A model generated the notes under the pieces. It ran no database searches. It was not told the origin of the DNA and saw nothing but the letters and a program-made list of their open reading frames with translations. From contig CBDHYJ010000038.1 of assembly GCA_965275905.1 (NCBI GenBank), forward strand, positions 32,658 through 96,657: a DNA stretch of 64,000 nucleotides, written 5' to 3'. The stretch is from CBDAQD01 sp965275905 (GTDB lineage Bacteria > Pseudomonadota > Alphaproteobacteria > Rhizobiales > JAJFHC01). The position numbers and the translations under genes were made by a program. Shown here one piece after another: positions 1 to 8,747 of this stretch. Each line of letters starts with the position of its first letter. Position 1 is the first letter of the stretch.

Positions 1-107
1 CGTGGCGACAATCGGGCCGTACGGCGGAGACTTGAGGATCAGGCATCCTGCGTGGCGCCGGAATGTAATTCGTCTTCACAACGTTGCTGAACTGCAACGC
101 CGCGGCG
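1..107. other. Window edge, no assignable gene
   Basis: This stretch lies past the 3' end of the leftward YcaQ-family gene. One forward frame stays open from base 1 to a stop near base 90, which could be the tail of a gene cut by the window edge, but it is too short to recognise. Confidence 0.3.
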
Positions 108-1331
108 TCATCCTTGTACGGACGAATGGTCGGCCTCTGCGATGAGCGGTCGTGCCAGATTGCCATTATCGCTGATGATGATCCGGCCGAGTTCAAGCCA
201 TCGCGCGTAACGTTCGATCTCGCTGTGCAATTCCTGAGCGACCATGGCGCCGTTGATACCCGTTTCGCCGAATGCTCCGATGACGCGCAACGTCGACAAG
301 CCGCGATCAGCCTTCAGGTCTACCCGGGCGACCAGTCTGTCGTTGTGCAGGAATGGCAGAACGTAATAGCCATACTGACGTTTGTGCGCAGGGGTGTAGA
401 TCTCGATCCGGTACTGGAAGTCGAAAAGGCGCTCGGTACGGTTGCGTTCCCAGACAATGGGATCGAACGGAGTCAGCAGCGTTGCGCCTCGAATCCAGCG
501 TGGCAACTTCGCATCCGGATACATGTAAGCCTGCTGGGGCCAACCTTCGACGGCAACGGGTTCAATGTCGCCCTGTTCGACGAGTTCGGCAATCCGTGAT
601 TTGGCCTCCGCAGCCGGCAGCCTGAAGTAGTCTCTCAGATCAGCTTCGGTGGCGACGCCGAGGGCTCTTGCCGAGATCTTCATCAACTCGCGCATGGCCG
701 CTTCCTCGGAAGGGGTAGGCAGTGCCAAAACGGATTCCGGAATAACCCGCTCCGTAAGATCGTAATATCGTTCGAAACCCTGCCGCGAATGGGCCGTGAT
801 CCGGCCCGTCCAGAACAGGTATTCAAGGGCCGTTTTGCCTTCGTGCCAGTTCCACATGCCGCCGCTCTTGCCGCCGACATTGAATTCCCGGCTGCTCAGC
901 GGTCCCCGCGCACGGATCTGATCGAACACAGACTGGATGTATTCGGGGCGCTCCGTACAGAGTTCCGCTATCCCTTTCCAGATGCCCTCGAAGCGTTCCG
1001 CCCTTTTCATCCGCCAGCGAAGCAGCGGATGCATTTCCATCGGCAGGAGAGATGCCTCATGCGCCCAATATTCAAATAGTTCCCTCTTGCGCGGGTGAAA
1101 TGACTTTTCGTTCAGGCGCCCCCTGTCGTACGGACCGACACGTGAATAGGCGGGAAGATAGTGAGACCGGACGGTCACACTGATGGAGTCCATTTGCAGG
1201 AGACCCATCTTGTGGATTGCGGATCGCACACGGCGCCAGTTCGAGATACCGCTTCGCTTGCGCTGGCCAAAGCCTTGAGCCGCCAGGGCGATACGTCTTG
1301 CTTGAGACAATGTGAGAGATTGCGTTGTCAA
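108..1331 (-). CDS. YcaQ/AlkX-family crosslink-repair DNA glycosylase
   Basis: A 407-residue winged-helix protein of the HTH_42 (AlkZ/YcaQ) family. Members characterised in E. coli and Streptomyces excise alkylated bases and unhook interstrand crosslinks in the cytoplasm. The N-terminal segment contains GLLQMDSISV, so residues Q46-M47-D48 form the Q-x-D catalytic motif typical of the YcaQ/AlkX branch; the AlkZ branch has Q-x-Q. The following RSHYLPAYSR and FEYWAHEASLLP segments are also characteristic. Length matches the family. It is the last gene at the left end and is read away from the GNAT gene. With Tag (3520-4161) it makes two base-excision repair enzymes within 4 kb, though they lie on opposite strands. 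No regulatory signal was seen. The family call is firm; the substrate is inferred. Confidence 0.88.
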   Translation of the reverse strand: MTTQSLTLSQARRIALAAQGFGQRKRSGISNWRRVRSAIHKMGLLQMDSISVTVRSHYLPAYSRVGPYDRGRLNEKSFHPRKRELFEYWAHEASLLPMEMHPLLRWRMKRAERFEGIWKGIAELCTERPEYIQSVFDQIRARGPLSSREFNVGGKSGGMWNWHEGKTALEYLFWTGRITAHSRQGFERYYDLTERVIPESVLALPTPSEEAAMRELMKISARALGVATEADLRDYFRLPAAEAKSRIAELVEQGDIEPVAVEGWPQQAYMYPDAKLPRWIRGATLLTPFDPIVWERNRTERLFDFQYRIEIYTPAHKRQYGYYVLPFLHNDRLVARVDLKADRGLSTLRVIGAFGETGINGAMVAQELHSEIERYARWLELGRIIISDNGNLARPLIAEADHSSVQG

Positions 1332-1355
1332 ACTGGATGCCTGCGGACTCTGGAG

Positions 1356-1799
1356 TCAGAGTTCCTTGCGGAAGAATACCCTGGCGAAACCGTCTTGTTC
1401 GCCCCGTCCGATTTCTTCATATCCAATCTGCGGGTAGAACTTCAGATTTTCCGTCATTTTCTCGTTGGTGTAGAGCTCGACCGCTCCAAACCCGGTGTCC
1501 CGTGCGAAGTGCTCCACATAGGCGATAAGCCGCTTGCCGATGCCTTGGCCCTGCAACTCCGGTGTCACTGCAACATTCTCCAGATGAATGTGATCGTCGC
1601 GCGGATAGAAAACAACGAAACCCTTCATGATGTCATCGCCAGCGAGCACATGAAGGTGACCGGCTTCGATGGACGCCTTGAAGTCTGCCACCATGGGGGC
1701 CGGCTCTTTCCCGATTCTGTCCACGTACAACTCATAGGCCTTGCGCGCGCAGATTTCGACTCCTCTCAAGTCCTGTAATTGGGCTTTTCGAATACTCAT
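1356..1799 (-). CDS. GNAT family N-acetyltransferase
   Basis: A 147-residue single-domain GNAT acetyltransferase that transfers acetyl from acetyl-CoA to an unknown amine. The acetyl-CoA-binding motif A is clear (LENVAVTPELQGQGIGKRLI, with Q-G-Q-G-I-G), followed by a typical C-terminal ELYTNEKM...FYPQIGYEE segment (motif B). The frame is open further upstream to 1910, but the ATG at 1799 has GGGAG about seven bases before it, and the upstream extension has no similarity to the fold. It lies 24 bases upstream of the YcaQ-type gene on the same strand, so they may be co-transcribed. The substrate cannot be told from the sequence. Confidence 0.85.
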   Translation of the reverse strand: MSIRKAQLQDLRGVEICARKAYELYVDRIGKEPAPMVADFKASIEAGHLHVLAGDDIMKGFVVFYPRDDHIHLENVAVTPELQGQGIGKRLIAYVEHFARDTGFGAVELYTNEKMTENLKFYPQIGYEEIGRGEQDGFARVFFRKEL

Positions 1800-2030
1800 T
1801 GTCATCTCCCGCCGCAGAGGGTTGGTCGCGGTTGGCAGCCAGCCGAAACGAACCGGAGCGTGATGGATGGGGCAAAAGAGTGCCGGATCGGACCGGTGTG
1901 CACGGATCATTCAACCATATTGCGATGATAGCAAAAGGCGAACATTCTTGTCGGACGATACCGACTCGCCAGAATCGCTGAAGGTTCACTAGTGTGAACC
2001 GGAATTTTATTCGCGGAATTTTACACCGGC

Positions 2031-3476
2031 ATGCATGACACCTTGTCCGACCTGACCGAAATCGCCCTCGTGGCGACGGTTGCGGTTCTGCTCGGATTCG
2101 CGTTCATGCGGATCCGCCAGCCGCCGATTGTCGCCTACATACTTGCTGGCTTGATCCTCGGTCCGACCGGTCTCGGATTCGTCCAACACACCGAGTCTAT
2201 CACGCTGCTGGCTGAACTGGGCGTTCTCATGCTGCTCTTCATCATAGGCATGGAACTCTCAATCCGGGCGTTCATGATGGTCCTGCGCCCGTCAGTCGTA
2301 ATCGTCACCGGTCAGCTTGTAAGTGCTCTCGCTATTACGTCCGTTTTCGGGTGGGTTCTCGAGTGGCCGATTGAGAGGATTCTGGTTCTCGCCTTCATCG
2401 TCGCAATGTCCAGCACGGCTGTGGCCATCAAGATCCTCGACGAGATTGGAGAATTGAGGACCGAGACGGGCCGCATTACCGTCGGCATCATGATCGCCCA
2501 GGACATTGCGATCGTTCCAATGCTGATTCTGACAACGGCACTGGGAAAGTCCTCGGCGTCGATCGACGCTCTCGGCTGGACCATCGCACTCAAGATGATC
2601 TTCGCGATTGGCGTTCTGGTAGCACTGCTTTGGTTTTTGGGACGGCCTGGCAAGATCCGTCTCCCCGGAACCGATCTGATTCACGAACGCAATGACATGA
2701 TTGCCCTGGCCATGCTGGCCTTTTGTTTCGCTGCGGCGACCGTGTCGGGCCTGTTGGGATTGTCAGCTGCATATGGCGCGTTTGTCGCCGGCCTGATTGT
2801 TTCAAGCTCAACATTGCGCGCCGAAGCAATCTCTGTCACCGAGCCCATACAGAGTATCCTGATCTTCATTTTCTTTCTTTCTGTTGGTCTCCTTCTGGAC
2901 CTTAACTACATCCGCGAAAACTGGGTGGTCGTCGGACTCTTTGCGGGCGGCGCAATCATCATAAAGACCGTTTTGAACGTCCTGCTGGTTCGATATTCGA
3001 ATTTCAGCTGGGATGTCGCCTTCCCGGCAGGGCTCGCCACGGCACAGATCGGCGAGTTTTCATTTATCCTTGCCGCTATTGGATTCTCGAACCGCGTGCT
3101 GGATTCGGATACCTACCGCCTGGCGCTTTCTGTCATTGCAGTAACATTGATCGTCAGTCCGATCTGGATGATCAGCGTCCGGCGTTTTCACGATGTCGCC
3201 AGGGCGGGGATTTCCGATTTGCGCGGCGCCTTCGCGGAAGTCTACTCGGGCGAAATAGATGAATTCGAGCGCAGTGCACGTTTTGTGGGGCGCCAGATCT
3301 TTCGGGTCCGGAGATACTATCGGGCGTCGCGGCTGGCATGGTCTCGCCGCAAGCGGAGGCGAGATAAGGCCAATGCCGGATTGGCAGATCAAAAGCCTGC
3401 TGACGAACAGGCCGATGTGAAAGCCGCTTCCGGTCATCAGGTGGACGCCGGGCCGAAAGCCAGTGAGAAATCCTGA
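2031..3476 (+). CDS. CPA2-type monovalent cation:proton antiporter (KefB-like)
   Basis: A 481-residue inner-membrane protein with about twelve hydrophobic segments over residues 8-385, matching the Na+/H+ exchanger domain of the CPA2 family. Typical pieces are RQPPIVAYILAGLILGP near the N-terminus, ELGVLMLLFIIGMEL, MSSTAVAIKIL and LATAQIGEFSFILA. The C-terminal 95 residues are charged and cytoplasmic. There is no TrkA-N (RCK) nucleotide-binding domain, unlike full-length KefB/KefC, so gating by glutathione adducts or NAD is not expected. It is expressed divergently from the GNAT gene. The exchanged ion (K+ or Na+) cannot be assigned. The ribosome binding site is weak. Confidence 0.88.
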   Translation: MHDTLSDLTEIALVATVAVLLGFAFMRIRQPPIVAYILAGLILGPTGLGFVQHTESITLLAELGVLMLLFIIGMELSIRAFMMVLRPSVVIVTGQLVSALAITSVFGWVLEWPIERILVLAFIVAMSSTAVAIKILDEIGELRTETGRITVGIMIAQDIAIVPMLILTTALGKSSASIDALGWTIALKMIFAIGVLVALLWFLGRPGKIRLPGTDLIHERNDMIALAMLAFCFAAATVSGLLGLSAAYGAFVAGLIVSSSTLRAEAISVTEPIQSILIFIFFLSVGLLLDLNYIRENWVVVGLFAGGAIIIKTVLNVLLVRYSNFSWDVAFPAGLATAQIGEFSFILAAIGFSNRVLDSDTYRLALSVIAVTLIVSPIWMISVRRFHDVARAGISDLRGAFAEVYSGEIDEFERSARFVGRQIFRVRRYYRASRLAWSRRKRRRDKANAGLADQKPADEQADVKAASGHQVDAGPKASEKS

Positions 3477-3519
3477 CAAGATTGAGTGTGCCGGAAAACC
3501 AAGTGAAGACGAGGCAGCC

Positions 3520-4161
3520 GTGAAAAACGACGTATCAGGAGTGGTGCTTGGGCCCGACGGTGTCGCACGGTGCTGGTGGCAGGACGGCAAGGAGGATTAC
3601 GCCAGATATCACGACGAAGAATGGGGCAGACCGGTTGGCGACGACCGGAGACTGTTCGAGAAGGTTTGCCTGGAAGGGTTTCAGTCGGGGTTGAGCTGGC
3701 TCACGATATTGCGGAAGCGAGAGAACTTCCGAAAGGCCTTTGCCAACTTCGAATTTGAGCGGGTGGCCCGCTTTACGGAGGCGGATGTCGATCGCCTGCT
3801 TGCCGACGCAGGAATTGTCAGGCATCGGGGCAAGATAGAATCGACGATAAACAACGCCAGGCGGGCGATCGAACTAAGGGATGAGTTCGGTTCGCTGGCA
3901 GCCTATTTCTGGGCCTTTGAACCTGGTCCCGAAGAAAGGCCGAAGAGGATAACCAAAGAAGCTCTCATGGCCATGCCCAAGACACCAACCTCGACATTGA
4001 TCAGTAAGGATCTGAAGAAACGTGGCTGGAGCTTCGTGGGGCCGACAACGATTTATGCCTTCATGCAGGCCATGGGGATGGTGAACGATCATCTGGAGGG
4101 CTGCGCGTTCCGGACAGTGGTCGAACAGCAACGGGAAGCATTCATCCGACCCGGATCGTGA
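3520..4161 (+). CDS. tag: DNA-3-methyladenine glycosylase I
   Basis: This enzyme removes 3-methyladenine from alkylated DNA by base excision. The 213-residue product aligns with E. coli Tag throughout: YHDEEWG near the N-terminus, LEGFQSGLSWLTILRKREN with the base-recognition Glu, GIVRHRGKIES, and FVGPTTIYAFMQAMG near the end. The zinc-site residues are all present: C18, H31, H191 and C195 (NDHLEGC). I chose the GTG at 3520 because GAGG lies about seven bases before it and the protein then starts close to the conserved domain. An in-frame GTG at 3463, inside the end of the antiporter gene, is a longer alternative. It lies directly behind the antiporter on the same strand and may be read through from it. 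Confidence 0.93.
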   Translation: MKNDVSGVVLGPDGVARCWWQDGKEDYARYHDEEWGRPVGDDRRLFEKVCLEGFQSGLSWLTILRKRENFRKAFANFEFERVARFTEADVDRLLADAGIVRHRGKIESTINNARRAIELRDEFGSLAAYFWAFEPGPEERPKRITKEALMAMPKTPTSTLISKDLKKRGWSFVGPTTIYAFMQAMGMVNDHLEGCAFRTVVEQQREAFIRPGS

Positions 4162-4655
4162 CGAGCGTCCGATATCTTGCAAATCGGCGTTCCGGTCGAT
4201 CCAGTTCTGCCATTTTCTTGCGAAATACAAGGTCAGCTTAGGAGTCTTTTAATAGATTCCGCAGTACTACATCGCTTCAGGGGAGATTTGAAGTCTGATC
4301 AGCGGTGCACACTGTGGTGGGGCATTCTGTGCTGAATAGGCATTGTATTTCGGGGCATCGGGTCGCTTTGCGATTTAAATACCAGTTTTCGGATTCTGAT
4401 TTCGTGTCTTTTGACGTGTTTCAGCGCCGTGAACGTAGTGAAAAATCCCAATTATTCTCTCATTTTCCGATTGAGCTAAAGAATTCGCGAAGAATGGCAA
4501 CCGGCCGTGCGCCGAGGCATTCTTGGTGTAATCATTTGGAAGTTTAAAATTTGAAATGTTTGAATAACGAAAACTAATAAATTTTCGGGTAGCGTTGGTG
4601 AGGTGACAGGGATCTGTCTTAAGGCGCGAGGGGCGCCAAACGAGGAGGTAACACA
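4162..4655. other. 494-base AT-richer intergenic region
   Basis: No reading frame here has plausible coding character. The stretch from about 4210 to 4610 is visibly richer in A and T than its neighbours. Just before the sensor gene a short GGCGC/GCGCC inverted repeat (about 4623-4637) sits ahead of its GAGGAGG ribosome binding site. I see no tRNA cloverleaf. The region probably carries the promoter of the sensor-chemoreceptor pair, but I could not pick a convincing -35/-10 pair. Confidence 0.4.
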
Positions 4656-5237
4656 ATGAAGAAAAGCGGAATCATTGCGGGACTTGCGGCAGTCGTTTTG
4701 ATGTCGTCCGTTCCGGCGTACGCAGATGACGGCCACAAGGAGGCCGCCGAAGCGTTCATCAAGGAAACAGTGATGCCATGGGTTGAAAGCGCTGAAGTGG
4801 TTGGCGCGATCAAGGCGCAAAACCAGGAAAACGCGGCTCTCGACCAGGGCCAGATCGACAAGCTCGACAAACAGTGGCGCGCCGAGGTCGACGCAAGCGA
4901 TCGTCCGCTGATCGACAAGGTTCTCAAGAATGCGCTGTCGCAGTTTCTTGCATCCAAGAAAGACGCTGCCGGTGGTGCGATCACCGAGATGTTCGTTATG
5001 GACAACAAGGGCCTGAACGTCGGTCAGAGCGACGTCACCTCCGACTATTGGCAGGGTGATGAAGCGAAGTGGAAGAAGACCTTCAAGGTTGGTGCCGACA
5101 CGGTCTTTGTCGATGACATTGAAAAAGACGAGTCGACTCAGGAACTTCAGGCACAGGTAAGCGTCTCCATCAAGGACCCGGCCTCCGGGCAGGTTATTGG
5201 AGCCATTACCGTCGGCGTGAACGTCGACCAGCTCTGA
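4656..5237 (+). CDS. Exported PDC/Cache-like sensor protein
   Basis: A 193-residue protein with a clear Sec signal peptide (residues 1-23, AGLAAVVLMSSVPAYA followed by DDGH). The mature part has a helical start and a C-terminal alpha/beta segment (AITEMFVMDNKGLNVG, SDYWQGDEAKW, GAITVGVNVDQL) resembling PDC/Cache ligand-binding domains of chemoreceptors, but with no membrane anchor or output domain. It has an excellent ribosome binding site (GAGGAGGT). It ends 41 bases before a chemoreceptor gene whose own periplasmic domain is of similar type, so I infer a periplasmic partner or ligand-binding subunit for that receptor. The ligand is unknown. Confidence 0.75.
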   Translation: MKKSGIIAGLAAVVLMSSVPAYADDGHKEAAEAFIKETVMPWVESAEVVGAIKAQNQENAALDQGQIDKLDKQWRAEVDASDRPLIDKVLKNALSQFLASKKDAAGGAITEMFVMDNKGLNVGQSDVTSDYWQGDEAKWKKTFKVGADTVFVDDIEKDESTQELQAQVSVSIKDPASGQVIGAITVGVNVDQL

Positions 5238-5278
5238 GCAAATTCGGTAATCGATAACAATGGCATTGGGGACTGCGG

Positions 5279-6961
5279 ATGAATCTTGAGGCAGATTCGG
5301 CAAGAGAAGAAATTCAAACTGTCGAAGGGAAAAACAGGCGTTCATCTGTAATCCTCAAAATCACAATGTCAGTGATCGCAGTGGTGGTGCTCGCCCTCAC
5401 TGCGATCACCCTATTGGGTGAGCGTGCGCAACGCACGATGGCGGAGAACACATATTCGGTTTCCGCGACGGCGATCACAAAGCTGATTGCCGCCGGTGAG
5501 ACTGGGAGTATCCGTTTCAAAAAAGCGAAGATAATTCAAAGCGCTTACGACGATCTGGTCGCCGACAAGGCTGAATGGGTAGATGGCTTCTTCGCGATCG
5601 ACCGTTCGGGTAACGCGATCTTTTTGCGGCATTCCGAGCGAGCGGAGAAACTTGACTTCATGAGCCAGATCACCGGCTCTTTGGAGCAGGTAGAAGCAGA
5701 ACCGATAACACTCCAGGTCGCCGGACGTAGTGTCGTTGTCGCTCCGACCGGCGTGTCGAAGAAAGACGGCAAGCCTTACGGATACCTGGCGATCGCGTGG
5801 AACAAGGATTTCATTTCTGAAGCAATTTCAGGCGGGCGTACCAACAACATCGTTGCAGGCGTTCTCGGAGTTGTGGTCATCGTCGGACTGTTGTTCGGGG
5901 TAATCCAATGGCTGGTGACCGGCCCATTGGCCAGGATCACGACCTGCATACAGAATTTGGCCGACGGCAATCAGGACGTCGAGATTCCTGAAACCGGCCG
6001 TACTGACGAGATCGGCAGGATTGCCGATGCTTTGGGCGTGCTGCGCAAACATGAAATTGAACGCCAAAGTCTTAACAGGGATCAGGAAGAAGCGTCCGCC
6101 AGGCGCGAGAAGCGCCAGATGCGGACCGAGGAACTGGTAACGCAGTTCAAGTCCGAGGTTCAAACGCTGCTGGAAACAGTTATCGGTGATATGGCCGATA
6201 TGGACGGAACCGCAACAGGTTTGACCGAATTGTCGGACAGCACTGCAGAACAGGCGACGGCGGCTGCATCTGCGACGGAACAGGCAACATCCAATGTCAA
6301 CAGCGTGGCGTCGTCGGCAGAGGAACTCTCCGCTTCCATCGCCGAGATATCGCGTCAGTTGGAATCAGCAACCCATGCGGTCGCGCAGGGCACCTCAAAC
6401 GCAGAACTGTCAAACACGAGAGTAGCGGGGCTGACCAGCGCGGCGGACAAGATCGGCGAAGTCATCACGCTGATCCAGAAGATCTCGGAACAAACTCATC
6501 TGCTCGCGTTGAATGCCACAATCGAGGCTGCGCGTGCCGGCGAGATGGGTAAAGGCTTTGCCGTCGTCGCTTCGGAGGTCAAGACGCTTGCGAGCGAGAC
6601 CGCCCAGGCGACCGAGGAAATCTCTGAACACATCACCGCCATTCAGGTCTCCACGGCTGACGCCGTTTCAGCGATCGATGCCATCGGCTCGAGCATGAAC
6701 GAGATCAACGAACTGACCAACAGCATCGCAACGTCGGTCCAGGAACAGGGTGATGCCACCAGCGAGATTTCGCGGAGTTCTCAGGAAGCCGCTGCCGGTA
6801 CTCAGGAGATGGCAAGCACAATGGTTGCCGTCAACGAGGCTGTTGCGAATGCGAGAATGACCGCAGGCGAAGTCAAAAACGTGTCCGGCAACGTCTCTGC
6901 CCAGGCTGCGAAGCTGAGGTCGGTGATCAACGCGTTTCTTGAAGAGGTCGCCGCCGCGTAG
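5279..6961 (+). CDS. Methyl-accepting chemotaxis protein
   Basis: A 560-residue transmembrane chemoreceptor. TM1 is about residues 23-46, the periplasmic Cache/PDC-like sensor about 47-185 (FFAIDRSGNAIFLRH, KKDGKPYGYLAIAW), TM2 about 190-212 and HAMP about 213-265. The long cytoplasmic coiled coil contains the conserved hairpin tip EQTHLLALNATIEAARAGE and GKGFAVVASEVKTLA, which binds CheA/CheW. No C-terminal CheR-tethering pentapeptide is visible. It follows the exported sensor protein closely on the same strand and likely shares its transcript. No che genes lie in the window, so it must feed a pathway encoded elsewhere. Confidence 0.93.
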   Translation: MNLEADSAREEIQTVEGKNRRSSVILKITMSVIAVVVLALTAITLLGERAQRTMAENTYSVSATAITKLIAAGETGSIRFKKAKIIQSAYDDLVADKAEWVDGFFAIDRSGNAIFLRHSERAEKLDFMSQITGSLEQVEAEPITLQVAGRSVVVAPTGVSKKDGKPYGYLAIAWNKDFISEAISGGRTNNIVAGVLGVVVIVGLLFGVIQWLVTGPLARITTCIQNLADGNQDVEIPETGRTDEIGRIADALGVLRKHEIERQSLNRDQEEASARREKRQMRTEELVTQFKSEVQTLLETVIGDMADMDGTATGLTELSDSTAEQATAAASATEQATSNVNSVASSAEELSASIAEISRQLESATHAVAQGTSNAELSNTRVAGLTSAADKIGEVITLIQKISEQTHLLALNATIEAARAGEMGKGFAVVASEVKTLASETAQATEEISEHITAIQVSTADAVSAIDAIGSSMNEINELTNSIATSVQEQGDATSEISRSSQEAAAGTQEMASTMVAVNEAVANARMTAGEVKNVSGNVSAQAAKLRSVINAFLEEVAAA

Positions 6962-7140
6962 TGATCTTTGCCCAGCTCCGGCAAGGTCTGCCGGGGCCGG
7001 GGGCGCCGATTCCGTCCAATCGGGAGATGGTACTCGTTCGATTCTGAATTCGAATCGACTGAAGGGCATCAGGCGCTATAGTGGTCACAGTTGCAAAGAC
7101 AGTCGTAGGTATCCGCAACGCGTGCGTGATTGGGGGCGGC

Positions 7141-7716
7141 GTGTATTCAAGTGCCACGGAAACGATTTCGACGCCGCGGCTTATCCTTCGCTCCCTTGTG
7201 CCGGCCGACGCCAAGGCAATTTACGCGATAGTCTCGAACTGGAATGTCGCCAGTATGCTGGCGACCGTGCCTTGGCCTTATACGCTTGACGATGCGCAAG
7301 CCTACGTGGGACATGCGCGCAGGCAGGAGCGAGAGGGCAAGGAAGTCCACTTCGCGATTGTGGCAAAGCCAGGCAATACGGCTGGTATGATCAGCCTTGT
7401 GAACCTCTGCGAAGAGCCGCGGCTCGGTTTCTTCCTGGCCGAAGAAGTCTGGGGCAGGGGGATGATGTCAGAAGCGCTGCTGGCCGTTTGCGGTCTGGCC
7501 TTCGACCGGCTGCATTTCGATAAGCTTGTATCCGGCGTCTTCTCGGATAATCCGGGTTCATTGCGTGTTCACGAGAAATGCGGATTTCGTATCACGGGTA
7601 AGAGCCGCGAGATGTGCTCTTCCCGCGGAACTTTGTTGAGCCGATACGACCTTGAATTGACCGCCGAGGATCGCGGTTGCGTCTCAGGCGGCGACGGGGC
7701 GGTCGAGTCCAAGTGA
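7141..7716 (+). CDS. GNAT acetyltransferase, RimJ/RimL type
   Basis: A 191-residue acetyltransferase of the Acetyltransf_3 (RimJ/RimL-like) group. It has the typical opening TPRLILRSLVPADA, the acetyl-CoA loop segment LAEEVWGRGMMSEALLA, and the closing SGVFSDNPGSLRVHEKCGF, the usual N-x-x-S-x-x-V-x-E-K-x-G-F signature. The GTG at 7141 is preferred because a strong GGGGGC lies just ahead; the frame also stays open to a GTG at 7081. Its last 33 bases overlap the end of argC on the opposite strand, so the two genes converge without a gap. The substrate is unknown: protein N-termini, antibiotics and small amines are all possible. Confidence 0.85.
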   Translation: MYSSATETISTPRLILRSLVPADAKAIYAIVSNWNVASMLATVPWPYTLDDAQAYVGHARRQEREGKEVHFAIVAKPGNTAGMISLVNLCEEPRLGFFLAEEVWGRGMMSEALLAVCGLAFDRLHFDKLVSGVFSDNPGSLRVHEKCGFRITGKSREMCSSRGTLLSRYDLELTAEDRGCVSGGDGAVESK

Positions 7717-8649
7717 AGGCTCAAGGCCGAGCATGAGATTCAGATTCTGCACTGCTGCGCCAGAAGCGCCTTTCCCGAGATTGTCGAGTGTCGCGACAAG
7801 CAGGCATTGATCTCCCTGCGGATCGGCGAAGACACGCAACTCCATGTCGTTGGTTCCGTTCAGCCGCTCCGGATCCAGGCGCCCATTCTCCGGCACTTCG
7901 TTGAACGGCCTCACCGAGACATGGCCACCCGGGGCAAACCAGTCTTCAAGTGTTCTGTGGACGTCCTGAGGCACCGCGCCGCCGCGCAAACTGCTCGTAT
8001 GGACGCCAATCTGGACCATCATGCCCTGTTTGAAGCTTCCCACGCTCGGCGCAAACAGGGGGCGCTCCGTAAGGCCGCTATGAAGTGTCAGCTCGGGCAG
8101 GTGCTTGTGAGCGAGGCTCAATCCGTAAAGGTAAAACGTATCCCTGATGGGCTCCGAGACGGTCGGATCCTCGAATTGCTCGATAAGCTTCCGTCCGCCG
8201 CCGCTATAGCCGGATATCGCATGCACGTTTACGGGATAGTCTGGCGGCATGATTCCGTTTGAGAGCAGGGGCCTGAGCAAAGCTATGGCCCCTGTCGGAT
8301 AGCAACCCGGGTTGGCCACAAAACGCGCATTCGCGATCGTGGCATCGTGGCCCGGTTCCATTTCGGGAAATCCGTAAGTCCATTGGCCGTCGGTTCTGTG
8401 AGCCGTGCTCGCGTCGATGATCCGGGTATTCCCGTCGGCGACCAGGGCGACAGCTTCCCGCGCGGCATCGTCAGGCAGGCACAGAATTGCGACATCCGCG
8501 GCTTGCAAGAGCCGCTTGCGTTCCCCGGCGTCTTTACGAGCAGCAGGCGCAATCGAGAGCAGTTCGATATCGGTACGGCTCTCCAGCCGCTGTTTGATCT
8601 GAAGTCCAGTTGTGCCGGCCTCGCCGTCAATGAATACCCGGGCGCCCAT
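7684..8649 (-). CDS. argC: N-acetyl-gamma-glutamyl-phosphate reductase
   Basis: This enzyme performs the NADPH-dependent reduction of N-acetylglutamyl phosphate to the semialdehyde, the third step of arginine synthesis. The 321-residue length and sequence fit the short (type 2) ArgC group of Proteobacteria. The Rossmann start is VFIDGEAGTTGLQI. The catalytic cysteine lies in FVANPGCYPTGAIALL, and ISGYSGGGRK follows. I take the ATG at 8649; an in-frame TTG 27 bases earlier would only add a short unrelated extension. It stands alone, converging with the GNAT gene. No other arginine genes are nearby, which is common for argC in this class. Confidence 0.93.
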   Translation of the reverse strand: MGARVFIDGEAGTTGLQIKQRLESRTDIELLSIAPAARKDAGERKRLLQAADVAILCLPDDAAREAVALVADGNTRIIDASTAHRTDGQWTYGFPEMEPGHDATIANARFVANPGCYPTGAIALLRPLLSNGIMPPDYPVNVHAISGYSGGGRKLIEQFEDPTVSEPIRDTFYLYGLSLAHKHLPELTLHSGLTERPLFAPSVGSFKQGMMVQIGVHTSSLRGGAVPQDVHRTLEDWFAPGGHVSVRPFNEVPENGRLDPERLNGTNDMELRVFADPQGDQCLLVATLDNLGKGASGAAVQNLNLMLGLEPSLGLDRPVAA

Positions 8650-8747
8650 GTCTCTTATCCGGAATTGTGTTTCCAATTGCGCGTTTCATTCCACGAAACG
8701 CGCACTCGATGCAAGTGATTAACCGGCTCTCGATCCGGCTCGGCGTT

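Noticed and set aside
1161..1778. 205-residue forward frame across the YcaQ and GNAT genes
   Set aside because: It spans two well-supported genes on the other strand and has no domain.
4476..5345. 289-residue open frame opposite the sensor and chemoreceptor start
   Set aside because: It is an antisense mirror of a gene with a signal peptide and strong ribosome binding site; no known domain.
6973..6993. CCGGCA/TGCCGG hairpin after the chemoreceptor gene
   Set aside because: Six-base stem without a T run; too weak to call a terminator.
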